A stretch of DNA of 64,000 nucleotides from contig NZ_RBVZ01000003.1 of the NCBI RefSeq assembly GCF_004000435.1, positions 186,001-250,000 of the forward strand. The letters are read 5' to 3'. Source of the DNA: Alexandriicola marinus (GTDB lineage: Bacteria; Pseudomonadota; Alphaproteobacteria; Rhodobacterales; Rhodobacteraceae). The translations under genes and the position numbers were made by a program. The notes beneath the pieces are model-generated. The model was not told the origin of the DNA and made no database searches. It saw only the letters and a list, made by a program, of their open reading frames with translations. Positions 53,801 to 62,488 of the stretch are shown one piece after another (the first letter of the stretch is position 1; the number at the start of each line of letters is the position of its first letter).

Positions 53801-56171
53801 CTTGGAAGGAGGAGTTGATCTCGACGTTCGGGCCTTCGGTGCCGGATTGAACCGTGCCGGCGAGATCGACCTTGAGGGGGCCGCCGCCGCCCTCGCCATC
53901 GTAGTAATATACGTAGGTATCCTGGCCCTCGCCTCCGAAGATGGTGTCGAAGCCGCCAAGGCTTTCCATCAGGTCGTCGCCATCGCCACCGCTCAGGACA
54001 TCGTTGCCCGTCGAACCCGAGATCAGGTCGTCACCACCCGCACCCGTCAGCGTGGCGCCGTTGACCGCGGCAAACAGGAAAAACTGGGTCAGCGGATCGT
54101 CGGCCAGAAGGGCCGCGGCGTCCGGATCGTCGTTGACGTCGAAGGTCGTGGTGTCGACGCGGATGACCTGGCCCAGCAACTCGTCGATGGTGAGCGTGAG
54201 TTCGGTGCCGCTGGAGCCGCCAAGGAAAGAGACGCTGTCGATATCGATCAGAGTGTCGCGCCCGTCGAGGGATTCGCCCGCAATCGGCGAGGCGTGTTCG
54301 ATGATGACGGGCGCCGTATCGTCTTCGCGGCTGATCAGGTATTCGCCGAGCCGCCCGAGAAACACCGCGCGATCGTCGCCATCGCCCTCGGCGCCGATCA
54401 GCGTGTCGTCACCCTCGGAGCCGAACAGCACATTGTCGCCGCCGCTCGCGGTGATCGTGTTGTTCTCGGCATTGCCGATCATGATCAGATCGTTGATGGG
54501 GGTGCCGACACCCGGGATCTCGGCCGTCAGATCCTCGTCATCGTCCGAACCTGTAAGCCCGGTTGGTATCTCGACCGCGATCCCGATACCCTCGGCGCTG
54601 AGCGTCCCGAAGGTGTCGGTGATGACAGAGGTCAGCCCGTCGCGCAGCTCTTCTGCGACCCATTGGCCGATGCCGAAGGGATCGGGGATCTCATCCGTGC
54701 CGGCATCGTTGTCATGATCGTATGTGGGCAGGTCCGCCTGCAGCGGGTCATAGGCGGCAAGCGCCTCTTCCAGCTGATCGAACGACGCGTCGAGCGTGTC
54801 GAGGAAATCGACATTCGGCAGCAGGGCAAAGATCTTGTCGGCGGCATCATCCAGCAGATCGTCGACACCGATCGTGTCGAAGATGATGTCGATCACCGGA
54901 TCGACGGTAATCGCGGTGATGAACCCCACAGCATCGAGCAGCGGCTCGATCGGTTTGAGAAGGTTGTAGACGTCGTTCAGGGGCTGACGGATGAAATCGA
55001 GTGAATCGAAGACCTTGGCCATCGCCTTTTCGGCCTCGATCAGAAGCGAGAAATCGGCATCGGGCGTATCGACGTTGAAGGCGGTGATCACGTCACGAAG
55101 TTCGGCATAGACCTCGTTGATCAACGTCAGTGCGGCGAGAGGCGGCTCCACGAGGGTGCCTGCTGCCACGATCGGTTCAGAGGCAAACGTCGACAGTTTC
55201 GAGACGATGGACGCCACGCTGCTGAATGCGGCCTGATGCGATTCAAGCTCGCCCTCGACATCGGCCAGCATGTCGTCGAAATCCTCGAGGTTCTCGATGA
55301 TGTCGTCGACCAGCCGCTTGACGGCACTGTTCTCGATCCGCTCGACCACGTCGTCCAGCTTGCGTTCGAAACTGTCGATCCGGTCGCCAACCGCGTCGGC
55401 AATGTCGCGGCCGATCTTTGCCACGGTCTTGAGGGGGCCGGCCTTCTCGAGAAGCTTGAAGACCAGTTCCAGCTTGTCGAGATCGTCACCGAAACCGCCG
55501 ACCGCGTCGCGGAAATCGACGATTTTGTCGATGGCCCTGTCGATGATGCCCAGTGAATCCAGAGCGCTCCAGACGGCGTCGCGGATCTCGGCGACGTTGT
55601 CGAGGCTTTCGAACAGGGCCGCGTCATAGGCCACCAGGTTGTCGACGGCGGTGTCGACCTCATCCTGCGTGACCATGGCCTGCAGGGCGCGTGCCGAGGA
55701 ATCGGAGGCAGCCTCTGACCGGATCGCAGCCGACAGTTCGGCCTGAGCGGCGTCCAGATCGCGCGCGAAGTCGCGCAACTGAGCGACCATCGCACCATCG
55801 GCGGCGAACGGGTTCGAAGTGGCCGCGTCCTGCATCGCCGAAAGATCGGAGAGGGCCAAGGCCAGTTCCGACCGCGCCGTTTCGGCCTCGTCCTGCGTGC
55901 GGGAGGGCAAATCCTCAAGCGGGCGAAGCTCGGCGCGCAACTCTTTCAGAGCAGAGACAAGTGCGTCGATGTCAGGCTCGGTCTGTTGGGCAGTCGTGTC
56001 GGCCGCATCGAACCCGTCGATCCCGATGGGGCCGGTCAGGCCCTGAACGTCGCGTAGCGCGGTCCGAACCAGCAAGAGGGCGGCTTGCAAAGCCTCGTGC
56101 TCAGTCTGGAGTCCGGCCAGATCCGCGTGCAAATCTCTCAAATCAAATTCCCGAAAAACCGAGGTGACCAA
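50844..56171 (-). CDS. Giant RTX (hemolysin-type calcium-binding repeat) protein
   Basis: A 1775-residue acidic protein. Residues 1 to about 560 have no RTX repeats and look helical with many heptad-like stretches (for example LDKLELVFKLLEKAGPLKTVAKIGRDI). From about 568 on there are many GGxGxDxLxGGxGDD nonapeptides in several blocks separated by other sequence, and the C-terminus ends LSVTDLSESDFIFV, a typical type I secretion tail. It should be exported by a TolC-type machine and fold on binding calcium; roles as adhesin, surface layer or toxin are all possible. No secretion genes lie nearby. The start is uncertain: TTG at 56171 or TTG at 56141 (after GGGAA); no in-frame ATG occurs before codon 113. 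Confidence 0.88.
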   Translation of the reverse strand: MVTSVFREFDLRDLHADLAGLQTEHEALQAALLLVRTALRDVQGLTGPIGIDGFDAADTTAQQTEPDIDALVSALKELRAELRPLEDLPSRTQDEAETARSELALALSDLSAMQDAATSNPFAADGAMVAQLRDFARDLDAAQAELSAAIRSEAASDSSARALQAMVTQDEVDTAVDNLVAYDAALFESLDNVAEIRDAVWSALDSLGIIDRAIDKIVDFRDAVGGFGDDLDKLELVFKLLEKAGPLKTVAKIGRDIADAVGDRIDSFERKLDDVVERIENSAVKRLVDDIIENLEDFDDMLADVEGELESHQAAFSSVASIVSKLSTFASEPIVAAGTLVEPPLAALTLINEVYAELRDVITAFNVDTPDADFSLLIEAEKAMAKVFDSLDFIRQPLNDVYNLLKPIEPLLDAVGFITAITVDPVIDIIFDTIGVDDLLDDAADKIFALLPNVDFLDTLDASFDQLEEALAAYDPLQADLPTYDHDNDAGTDEIPDPFGIGQWVAEELRDGLTSVITDTFGTLSAEGIGIAVEIPTGLTGSDDDEDLTAEIPGVGTPINDLIMIGNAENNTITASGGDNVLFGSEGDDTLIGAEGDGDDRAVFLGRLGEYLISREDDTAPVIIEHASPIAGESLDGRDTLIDIDSVSFLGGSSGTELTLTIDELLGQVIRVDTTTFDVNDDPDAAALLADDPLTQFFLFAAVNGATLTGAGGDDLISGSTGNDVLSGGDGDDLMESLGGFDTIFGGEGQDTYVYYYDGEGGGGPLKVDLAGTVQSGTEGPNVEINSSFQVELNSIENVLIEDDRQSAIFGDDMANELAASGDERSLIDGRGGDDILRGGSNGDVLIGGLGNDSLFGGKGNDDLIVGDVLADDIGGTPEGNGQFYDGGEGDTDSLNYSTDIRDIVDAPFPSDELAGFRDRAYDQVASGPVRVLGDGTVERLSSDGSTVLAIDIAINIEDYVGSDFNDTLYGSTSDDALYGLHGAAGDDIIYGGNTYGVVDGGEGADIVFAGTGGASYRGSTEATLDLTAVEDVRWRVDSGLRAYSAIDNQDITSTGAVTQFNGGSLSGFSTFIGSDFDDEFSIDENYELTIYGGAGDDQIRVDGNGSERHNVFGGAGDDVITLDQDGLAEGGDGEDEIFVERSGSVNGGAGDDFIMVNRADPGTILRGGEDPVDEDGNQRRDLDYISVRPNNPPGGVTIDLLAGTMIDNFGGTTINAGISEFEGAIGSDEDNDVLGGDENGNVLIGGGGNDILEGRTGVIAADESTGSPGDPSGNDLLYGGEGNDTLHGGDGDDLLHGGAGRDILIGGSGNDTASYALSAPGADRAITRASSESAVTAGIYVNLSEGWAAPNDGTSQTDTLQGIENVVGTSADDEIIGDAGDNALDAGDGDDTIIGLGGDDRIALQGNDEAYGGDGDDYFVIGAGTMTIDGGVGVDTLEFGPSAKVEVIVDPETGEGTYTAELLVSRAVWADDNGASMQGTDGSRTINGTTLTPDEILQSDPIFTDSIDDLDRIVPEVEDDGFEIAIISETVTYTGSFTGVENFTVARTPDAGGVLQAGSGDDFLTGGRGDDQIDGGGGSDFIFSIGGDDQIDGGAGSDTGITQSGNSTFAEDDAGTSQTTDRPVDDIFVAGWGDDALMAGAGHDIVIGDPAEDWAFGADTIDGGTGDDLLQGGFGADLFVFGDGHGNDTIARIDIDAVFADRPADISDVPLLAGADFQTGLDRIDLSAIADVTSFDDLELTDTSDGVLIDTEQGTITIVGLSVTDLSESDFIFV
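50900..54470 (-). repeat. RTX nonapeptide-coding repeat region
   Basis: DNA coding for GGxGxDxxx repeats, visible on the plus strand as frequent GTCGTC/GCCGCC/ATCGTC triplets. The units are diverged rather than identical and fall into several blocks. Confidence 0.8.
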
Positions 56172-56246
56172 ACGTCAATAAAAAACCCTACCACGCTTTC
56201 TTCGCGCGGGTCACGTATTTCCGCACCAAGCCCGGCGCGGTCGGTA

Positions 56247-56579
56247 TCACAGGAAGGTAATGGGTTTTTCCCAAAGGATCAGAACGACGCAGCCCGGATC
56301 GGACCAGACCGAATGCGCGCTGCCCGGCGGGTTGAGCACGACATCGCCCGTTTGGTAGGTCCCGCGTTCGTCCGATTGGGCACCATCAAGAACGCAGATC
56401 ATCTCGAGCCCGTTATGGCGATGCATCGGCACGCGGGCACCCGGTGCATAGCGCAGAAGGGCGACGGCGGGGTCGACTTCGCGCAGGCGGGCGATTTCGA
56501 TCCCGTCGCGGAAGGGCTGGTAATCGGCATCGCGCCAGTCGGTCGTGAGGTAGCCGCGCAGGATCGTGGGATCAGTCAT
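56247..56579 (-). CDS. Cupin domain protein of the BMP/biuret operon
   Basis: A 110-residue single-domain cupin. [22 protein letters not shown] contains the first metal motif (H-x-H-x5-E) and [20 protein letters not shown] the second (PxGxxH). This is the ChrR/anti-sigma-like cupin layout and suggests a small metal-dependent enzyme or sensor. It overlaps the end of the upstream hydrolase gene by eight bases and is last in the operon. The ATG at 56579 is preceded by GAGG; a TTG one codon earlier is less likely. The substrate is unknown. Confidence 0.85.
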   Translation of the reverse strand: MTDPTILRGYLTTDWRDADYQPFRDGIEIARLREVDPAVALLRYAPGARVPMHRHNGLEMICVLDGAQSDERGTYQTGDVVLNPPGSAHSVWSDPGCVVLILWEKPITFL

Positions 56580-57237
56580 CAAGAGCCTCGAGGATTTGCG
56601 CCGTCTCCGCCGCCCAGCCGACGATGGCGCCCTGCGCCGTCATCATCTCGATCGCGGCGCGTTTGAATTCGGGGAAATAGCTGGCGGTGGCATCGACGGC
56701 CAAAAGGCAATCGAAACCGCGGTCATTGGCCTCGCGCATGGTGGTCTGGACGCAGACCTCGGTCGTGACGCCGGCAAAGATCAGCTGTCTCAGGCCCAGA
56801 TCGCCGAGGATCGTCTCGAAACCTGTCCGGCAGAAGGCCCCCTTGCCGGGCTTGTCGATCACGATCTCGCCGGGCAGGGGGGCAAGCTCGGGGATGATTT
56901 CGGCCCCGGGTTCCCCGGCGATGAGGATGCGCCCCATCGGGCCCGGATCACCGATGCGCAGGGCGGGATCGCCGCGCAGCCGTTTCGCGGGCGGGCAATC
57001 CGAGAGGTCGGCCGCATGGCATTCTCGGGTGTGCAGGACAGGCAGGCCGTGGGCGCGGAACCCTGCGATCAGGCTCGCCGTGGTCGGCACGATCTGCTGA
57101 AGCGGGCTGACGTCATTGCCAAGGCTTTCCCCGAACCCGCCCGGCTCGACGAAATCGCGCTGCATGTCGATCACCACGAGGCCGACGGAACCGGCATCAA
57201 GTTCAAAGGCAAACGGGCGCGCGTCGATCCGGGTCAT
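56572..57237 (-). CDS. Isochorismatase-family cysteine hydrolase
   Basis: A 221-residue hydrolase with the catalytic triad of the family visible: D24 in VVIDMQRDF, a lysine in [10 protein letters not shown] and a cysteine in [20 protein letters not shown]. It is a paralogue of the biuret-hydrolase-like enzyme two genes upstream, sharing the [26 protein letters not shown] segment, but it lacks that protein's PANKRWRS stretch. It should cleave an amide or ureido bond. The start overlaps the ATPase stop by four bases, so it is translated with the transporter genes. Confidence 0.88.
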   Translation of the reverse strand: MTRIDARPFAFELDAGSVGLVVIDMQRDFVEPGGFGESLGNDVSPLQQIVPTTASLIAGFRAHGLPVLHTRECHAADLSDCPPAKRLRGDPALRIGDPGPMGRILIAGEPGAEIIPELAPLPGEIVIDKPGKGAFCRTGFETILGDLGLRQLIFAGVTTEVCVQTTMREANDRGFDCLLAVDATASYFPEFKRAAIEMMTAQGAIVGWAAETAQILEALDD

Positions 57238-58751
57238 GCGTGGCCTGACATGTATTGGCCGAGCATTGCCAGATCGGCGGACGCGGCCGGGGTTTCGTGG
57301 ACCAATGTTCCCTCCGCCATGACGATGATGCGGTCGGCGAGTTTCAGAAGCTCGTCCAGATCCTCGCTGATCATCAGGACGGCCGTGCCGGAATTGCGCG
57401 CGGCCATGATCCGGTCGTGGATCGCCTCGGTCGCCGCAAAATCCAGGCCAAAGCAGGGGTTGGCCACGATCAGCAGATCGACATCCCCGGTCAGTTCACG
57501 CGCGAGCGCGGTGCGCTGCACGTTCCCGCCCGACAGCGCGCGCACCGGGGCCTCGGGCGACCGTGTCTTGATGTCGAATTCGGCGATCCGGGTCTTGGCG
57601 CGGGCCGCGATGCCCGCACGGTCGAGCCAGATGCCGCGCCCGTCGTCGAAACTGCGCAGGGCAAGATTGTCGGCCACGCTCATCCGTGGGGCGCAGGCAT
57701 TGTGCAGCGGCTCTTCGGGCAGGTAGCGCACCTTGAGGCGCTGTGCCTCTGGTCTGCGGGCATGGTAGGGCGTGTCGTGGACCCGCATTTCGCCCGACAA
57801 AAGGCTCCGCTGGCCTGTCAGGATTTCCATCAGGTCGGATTGCCCGTTGCCTGATATGCCGGCGATGCCCACGATTTCGCCCGCCCGGACCTTGAGGTCC
57901 CGGATCGCGATCTCGCGCAGGCCGCTTCGGTCGAGGGCGCGGATATCGTGGAGCGAGAGAACCGTGGCGCCGGGGGTTCCCGCGCGGTCCGGGATCGGCT
58001 GACTCTGACGTTCGCCGATCATCATGCGCGCCATGTCGGCATGGCTCAGGTCACCGACGCGGCCATGGCCCGCGTGGATGCCATTGCGCAGAACCGTCAC
58101 CTCGTCGGCGAATTCGGTCACCTCGCGGAACTTGTGGGTGATCATCAGGACCGTGATCTCGCCCGCCTGCGTAAGCGCGCGCACATGGCTGAGGATCTCC
58201 GTGGCCTCCTGCGGGGTAAGCACAGAGGTCGGTTCGTCGAGCACGAGGAACCGGTGGCCGAGGTAAAGCTGCTTGAGGATCTCGAGCTTCTGTTTCTCGC
58301 CTGCCGAAAGATCGGCCACGGGCGTGTCGAGGGGGGCGGTGAACGGCATACGCGCCATGAAGGCGCGCAGATCGCGGTTCTCGCGGGCCCAGTCGATGCG
58401 CATCGGCACATCGCCCCGGCTGATCACGAGGTTTTCGGCGCCCGTCAGGGACGGGACCAGCGTGAAATGCTGATAGACCATGCCGAGCCCCAGACCCTGC
58501 GCCACGCGCGGGTGGGTCATGTGCACCTCGTGACCGCCCACGAGAATGTCGCCGTCGCTGGCCTGGTAAAAGCCCATGAGGCATTTGACGAAGGTCGATT
58601 TGCCTGCGCCGTTTTCGCCCAGAAGCGCGTGAAAGCTGCCGGGCCGGATGCGGATCGACACGGCATCAAGTGCGGTGAACGACCCGAACCGCATGGTCAG
58701 TCCCACGGCCTCGACGCCGAGGGCGCCGTTCTCGTGGTGCCAATCGATCAT
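57234..58751 (-). CDS. BMP-family ABC transporter ATPase with two nucleotide-binding domains
   Basis: A 505-residue double ATPase. NBD1 has an intact Walker A GENGAGKS (45-52), signature LSAGEKQ and Walker B VLDEPTS. NBD2 is degenerate: its P-loop reads GISGNGQS (Gln for the Walker lysine) and its Walker B reads VANPCFGLD without the usual glutamate, while the signature LSGGNVQ is kept. This asymmetry is known for the nucleoside-type importers (NupA/YufO class). The start at 58751 overlaps the biuret-hydrolase-like gene by four bases; the longer upstream frame lies inside that gene. Confidence 0.93.
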   Translation of the reverse strand: MIDWHHENGALGVEAVGLTMRFGSFTALDAVSIRIRPGSFHALLGENGAGKSTFVKCLMGFYQASDGDILVGGHEVHMTHPRVAQGLGLGMVYQHFTLVPSLTGAENLVISRGDVPMRIDWARENRDLRAFMARMPFTAPLDTPVADLSAGEKQKLEILKQLYLGHRFLVLDEPTSVLTPQEATEILSHVRALTQAGEITVLMITHKFREVTEFADEVTVLRNGIHAGHGRVGDLSHADMARMMIGERQSQPIPDRAGTPGATVLSLHDIRALDRSGLREIAIRDLKVRAGEIVGIAGISGNGQSDLMEILTGQRSLLSGEMRVHDTPYHARRPEAQRLKVRYLPEEPLHNACAPRMSVADNLALRSFDDGRGIWLDRAGIAARAKTRIAEFDIKTRSPEAPVRALSGGNVQRTALARELTGDVDLLIVANPCFGLDFAATEAIHDRIMAARNSGTAVLMISEDLDELLKLADRIIVMAEGTLVHETPAASADLAMLGQYMSGHA

Positions 58752-59428
58752 CCCGGCAATCCCGAGACAAAGGTCGCGCTGTCGGACACAGTGCCAAAGA
58801 CCCCGCCCTGCATCTTGACCATCTTGATCGCCGCGTCGTGATTGCCCTTGTCGGTCGCGCCGCAGCAATCCTCGAGCAGGAGGCATTCGAAGCCACGGTC
58901 ATTGGCCTCGCGCATGGTGGTGTGGACACAGACATCGGTGGTGATGCCGGTCAGGATCAGGTTCTCGATCCCGCGGGTGCGCAACATCAGTTCCAGATCG
59001 GTCGCGCAGAAGCTGCCCTTGCCGGGCTTGTCGATGATCGGCTCTCCGGGTTCGGGGGCAAGCTCGTCGATGATTTCCCAGCCGGGTTCGCCCCGCACGA
59101 GGATCTTGCCACAGGGGCCCGGATCGCCGATGCCCGCGCCGATGCGTTGCGAGCGCCACCGCTTGTTGGCAGGCAGATCGGCCAGGTCGGGGCGGTGGCC
59201 TTCGCGCGTGTGGATCACATGATAGCCCTTGGCCCGCATCGCGGCCAGCACTGCCCGGATCGGCTCGATCGGGGCGCGGGTCAGCGACAGGTCATAGCCC
59301 ATCGCATCCACATAGCCGCCCTTGCCGCAGAAATCGGTTTGCATGTCGATGACGATCAACGCGGTGTTCTCGGGCCGCAGATCGCCGTTATAGGGCCAGT
59401 CATAGGGATCGGCCTTGATGACGCTCAT
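58748..59428 (-). CDS. biuH: Biuret amidohydrolase-like enzyme (isochorismatase family)
   Basis: A 226-residue cysteine hydrolase. The triad is D28 in [10 protein letters not shown]134 in [10 protein letters not shown] and C167 in [22 protein letters not shown] and [26 protein letters not shown] line the active site. From memory the whole sequence, including [19 protein letters not shown] at the N-terminus and [24 protein letters not shown] at the end, is very close to characterised rhizobial biuret hydrolase, which turns biuret into allophanate and ammonia. It is coupled on both sides (ATGA overlaps with the formamidase-like gene and the ATPase gene). Confidence 0.85.
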   Translation of the reverse strand: MSVIKADPYDWPYNGDLRPENTALIVIDMQTDFCGKGGYVDAMGYDLSLTRAPIEPIRAVLAAMRAKGYHVIHTREGHRPDLADLPANKRWRSQRIGAGIGDPGPCGKILVRGEPGWEIIDELAPEPGEPIIDKPGKGSFCATDLELMLRTRGIENLILTGITTDVCVHTTMREANDRGFECLLLEDCCGATDKGNHDAAIKMVKMQGGVFGTVSDSATFVSGLPG

Positions 59429-60441
59429 TCCGCGGCCTCCTGCGCCTTCTCGCCATAGAGCCGGGTCGGGGCCGGAAAGCCGAAGCCGGTGCCATCGGTG
59501 ACCTTGACCTCGTCTTCCCACGGCAGGCGATATTTCCCCGCCGCGAGATCGGTCATGTAGGTATAGGGGCAATCCTGCGCGCCGCCCTTGACCGCGACAT
59601 AGCCGCGATGGCCGAACTGGTAGATGTTGTTCTCCACCCCCCAGCCCGCGCGCGCCTCGCGGACCAGATCGGGGCGGACCTCGGCGGTTATGATCTCGTC
59701 CGCGCGCCCGGTCGTGCCGTGGGCCAGGATCGATCCGTCGTAGTTGCAGATCATGCCTTCGCCCATGCTGTCGAATGTGCCGTCGCTGCCGCACATGCAG
59801 ACATTGGCCGTGACCATGAGGTTGCAGAAGGCGTTGGACTGGTTCGTGAACCGCCAGCTGTTTCGGATCGGCGCGGTATAGCCTGCAGTGCGGATCATGA
59901 TCTCGGCCCCCTTGTAGGCGCATTCGCGCGCCATTTCAGGGAACATGCCGTCATGACAGATGATCAGCGCGATCTTTGATCCATTGGGCCCGTCGCAGAC
60001 CGGGATGCCGCCGTCACCCGGTTCCCAGGGCTCCACCGGGACCCAGGGGTGCATCTTGCGATAGTAGAGCTGCAGTTCGCCCTGATCGTCGAAGATCAGG
60101 CCGGTGTTATAGGGATAGCCGCCGGGATTGGCTTCCATGATCGAGAAACATCCCCAGATCGCATTGTCGATGCAGGCCTGTCTCAGGGCGGCGACTTCGG
60201 GGCCGTCCATGCTGCACATGATCTCGGGATTGGTGTCCATCGACAGGCCGTGCAGCGCGTATTCGGGAAACACGACAAGGTCCATTGTGCCCATGTTGCG
60301 CCGTGCCTTGCCCACCAGCTCGACCACGCGGGCCGTCTGGGCGGTGAGGTCCGCCTTGGTTTCGACAACGGGCAATTGCAGCTGGACCATGCCCAGCACG
60401 ACGCCGTTTTCCGATTTGTTCAAGCCTCCGAGACCGTTCAT
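59425..60441 (-). CDS. Formamidase-like nitrilase superfamily amidase
   Basis: A 338-residue carbon-nitrogen hydrolase with the Glu-Lys-Cys triad E60 (FPEYALHG), K129 (YYRKMHP) and C162 (ICHDGMFPE), plus the second conserved glutamate E137. Long stretches ([56 protein letters not shown]) match the formamidase/aliphatic amidase branch that yields formate or short acids and ammonia. It may act on formamide or on another short amide supplied by the operon. The ATG follows GGAGAATGCA and the gene is 12 bp after the second permease gene. Confidence 0.88.
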   Translation of the reverse strand: MNGLGGLNKSENGVVLGMVQLQLPVVETKADLTAQTARVVELVGKARRNMGTMDLVVFPEYALHGLSMDTNPEIMCSMDGPEVAALRQACIDNAIWGCFSIMEANPGGYPYNTGLIFDDQGELQLYYRKMHPWVPVEPWEPGDGGIPVCDGPNGSKIALIICHDGMFPEMARECAYKGAEIMIRTAGYTAPIRNSWRFTNQSNAFCNLMVTANVCMCGSDGTFDSMGEGMICNYDGSILAHGTTGRADEIITAEVRPDLVREARAGWGVENNIYQFGHRGYVAVKGGAQDCPYTYMTDLAAGKYRLPWEDEVKVTDGTGFGFPAPTRLYGEKAQEAAE

Positions 60442-60453
60442 TGCATTCTCCGT

Positions 60454-61377
60454 TTACTTGGTGATGCTCAGCTCGCCCGGGGCGCCGCGCAGGGCGCGTT
60501 CGGGCGAACTGGTCAGGATGAGAAGCGCCAGCGTGAGCACGTAAGGCGCGGCATAGAAAAGGTAGTATCCGTCACTGACACCCACCGACTGAAGCGCGGG
60601 GCCAAGCGCGCCCGCCCCGCCGAACAGCAGTGCTGCCCAGAAACAGGCGATCGGGCTCCAGCGGGCAAAGATCACGAGAGCGACGGCCATCAGGCCCTGG
60701 CCCGACGAGATGCCTTCGTTCCAGCTGCCGGGATAGGCCAGCGACAGGTAGGCCCCGCCCACGCCCGTCAGCGCGCCGCCCGCCGCAGTCGCCAGAAGGC
60801 GGACCCGGTCGATATTCATGCCCATGGCGCGGGCGGCATCGGCGCTGTCGCCCACGACCCGGATCACGAGGCCCACACGCGTCTGCCGGAACATCCACCA
60901 CATGGCCAGGGCAAGGCCCGCGCCCACGAAGAACAGGATGTTGATCTGGAGCGCTGCGCGGATTTGAGGGATGTCGGACCAGTTGCCCAGCGGGATCGCC
61001 GGCAGGTCGGGAGCGACGGGTTGGATGTAGCCCTTGCCGAAATAGAACGCGAGGCCGAGGCCCAGAAGCATCATCGCGATGCCCATGGCGATGTCGTTCA
61101 CGCCGCGAAACTTGCAGATCCAGCCGTGAAACAGCCCGAAGAGCGACCCGGCCAACGCTGCCCCCGCGACACCGACAAAGGGGTTGCCCGTCTCGTAGGA
61201 AATCGCATAGCCCGCCATTGCCCCGAAGACGAGCGTGCCTTCGAGGCCAAGGTTGATCCGGCCCGACCGTTCGGTCAGGCATTCGCCAAGCGCCACGAAC
61301 AGAAACGGGATCGAGACCCGGATCGCACCCGCGAGGATCGCGAGCGGGACACCCCAAAGACCGATATCTGCGCTCAT
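60454..61377 (-). CDS. BMP-family ABC transporter permease 2
   Basis: A 307-residue permease of the branched-chain/nucleoside type (BPD_transp_2). It has about eight to nine hydrophobic segments and the typical GRINLGLEGTLVFGAMAGYAISYETG near the start and LSLAYPGSWNEGISSGQGLMAVALVIFARWSP later. It forms the channel with the preceding permease. The ATG at 61377 overlaps the stop codon of that gene by four bases; another ATG four codons upstream is less likely. Confidence 0.93.
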   Translation of the reverse strand: MSADIGLWGVPLAILAGAIRVSIPFLFVALGECLTERSGRINLGLEGTLVFGAMAGYAISYETGNPFVGVAGAALAGSLFGLFHGWICKFRGVNDIAMGIAMMLLGLGLAFYFGKGYIQPVAPDLPAIPLGNWSDIPQIRAALQINILFFVGAGLALAMWWMFRQTRVGLVIRVVGDSADAARAMGMNIDRVRLLATAAGGALTGVGGAYLSLAYPGSWNEGISSGQGLMAVALVIFARWSPIACFWAALLFGGAGALGPALQSVGVSDGYYLFYAAPYVLTLALLILTSSPERALRGAPGELSITK

Positions 61378-62480
61378 GTCCGCCCCCATGTTCCGGGCTG
61401 CAGGAGTTTCAGGCGGCCGGTCAGCGTCTCGCTGAAGAGGATCGCCACGAAGATCATGCCCTGCAGGACGAGGTTGGTGGCATCCGGCAGGTCCATCCGG
61501 CGCTGGATCAGGCCGCTCGACGCCTCGATCCCGCCCAGAAGGATGGCCACGGGGATGATCGCCAGCGGATTATGGCGAGCAAGGAAGGACACGAGGATGC
61601 CGGTGTAGCCGTAACCGGCGATCAGCGACGCATTGGCCGAGCCATGAACGGCGGCCACCTCGAACAGGCCGGCAAGGCCGGCCAGCGCGCCGCCGAGGGC
61701 CATGAACCCGATGATAAGCCGGTCGACCGGCAGGCCCTGCACCTTGGCCGCGCGGGCGCTGTCCCCGGCAAGGCGGGCCGCAAATCCCAGCTTGGTCCGT
61801 TCGATCAGAACCCAGCAGGCGATGCAGGCGCAGATGCCCACGATCAGGCCCCAATGGGTCGTGATGACGGGCATGTCGCCCACGCGCAGCCCGTCGGGCA
61901 GGGGCGCGGTCGAGGGTTTGTTCAGGCTGGCCGGATCGCGAAAGACCGTCTCGACGAAATGGTTGAAGAGCGCGATCGCGATATAGGCCATCAGGAGAGA
62001 GGCAATCGTTTCGTTCACGCCGCGCTTGACGCGCATGACGCCGACAAGGCCCATCCATAGGCCCGCCAGTCCCATTGCGGCGATGACCATGCCGGCGAAC
62101 CCCATCACTGAGGGCAGGCCCGCCAGCGCCACCCCCGCGACACCTGCACCGAGCCCGCCCAGAACGATCGCGCCCTCGCCGCCGATGACGACAAGGCCGA
62201 GACGCGCAGGCAGGGCCACGCACAGCGCCGCGAACAGAAGCGGCGCCACGCGAGAGAACGTATTCTGTAGTGAAAAGGCCGAGGAATACCCGGCCTTCCA
62301 CACCAAAGTTGCGAATTCGACAGGCGACTTGCCCTGCGACAACAGGAAGACGGCGAAAATGGCGAAGCCGCCGATCAGGCCGATGGCGGGGATCGCCACG
62401 GCCTCGATCCGGGGCAGCAGCGTCTCGAGTGCTGCTGCCCGGACCGGCAATCGTCTGCCATGAAGCGCCTGATCGGCCAT
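61374..62480 (-). CDS. BMP-family ABC transporter permease 1
   Basis: A 368-residue permease of the same family. An N-terminal extension is followed by about nine hydrophobic segments, with LGLVVIGGEGAIVLGGLGAGVAG, the cytoplasmic loop VKRGVNETIASLLMAYIAIALFNHFVE and IAGYGYTGILVSFLARHNPLAIIPVA. It begins 8 bp after the binding-protein gene and overlaps permease 2 at its end, so the import genes are co-translated. Confidence 0.93.
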   Translation of the reverse strand: MADQALHGRRLPVRAAALETLLPRIEAVAIPAIGLIGGFAIFAVFLLSQGKSPVEFATLVWKAGYSSAFSLQNTFSRVAPLLFAALCVALPARLGLVVIGGEGAIVLGGLGAGVAGVALAGLPSVMGFAGMVIAAMGLAGLWMGLVGVMRVKRGVNETIASLLMAYIAIALFNHFVETVFRDPASLNKPSTAPLPDGLRVGDMPVITTHWGLIVGICACIACWVLIERTKLGFAARLAGDSARAAKVQGLPVDRLIIGFMALGGALAGLAGLFEVAAVHGSANASLIAGYGYTGILVSFLARHNPLAIIPVAILLGGIEASSGLIQRRMDLPDATNLVLQGMIFVAILFSETLTGRLKLLQPGTWGRT

Positions 62481-62488
62481 GAGTCGGC

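Noticed and set aside
50900-54470. Repeated DNA that could be taken for a CRISPR array
   Set aside because: Repeats are short, diverged, in frame and code for GGxGxDxxx; there are no constant repeats with unique spacers and no cas genes.
52281-55004. 907-codon open frame on the plus strand inside the RTX gene
   Set aside because: It is opposite the RTX repeats. The repeated Gly/Asp codons read in reverse as Val/Ile/Ala codons without stops, and no ribosome binding site or domain is seen.
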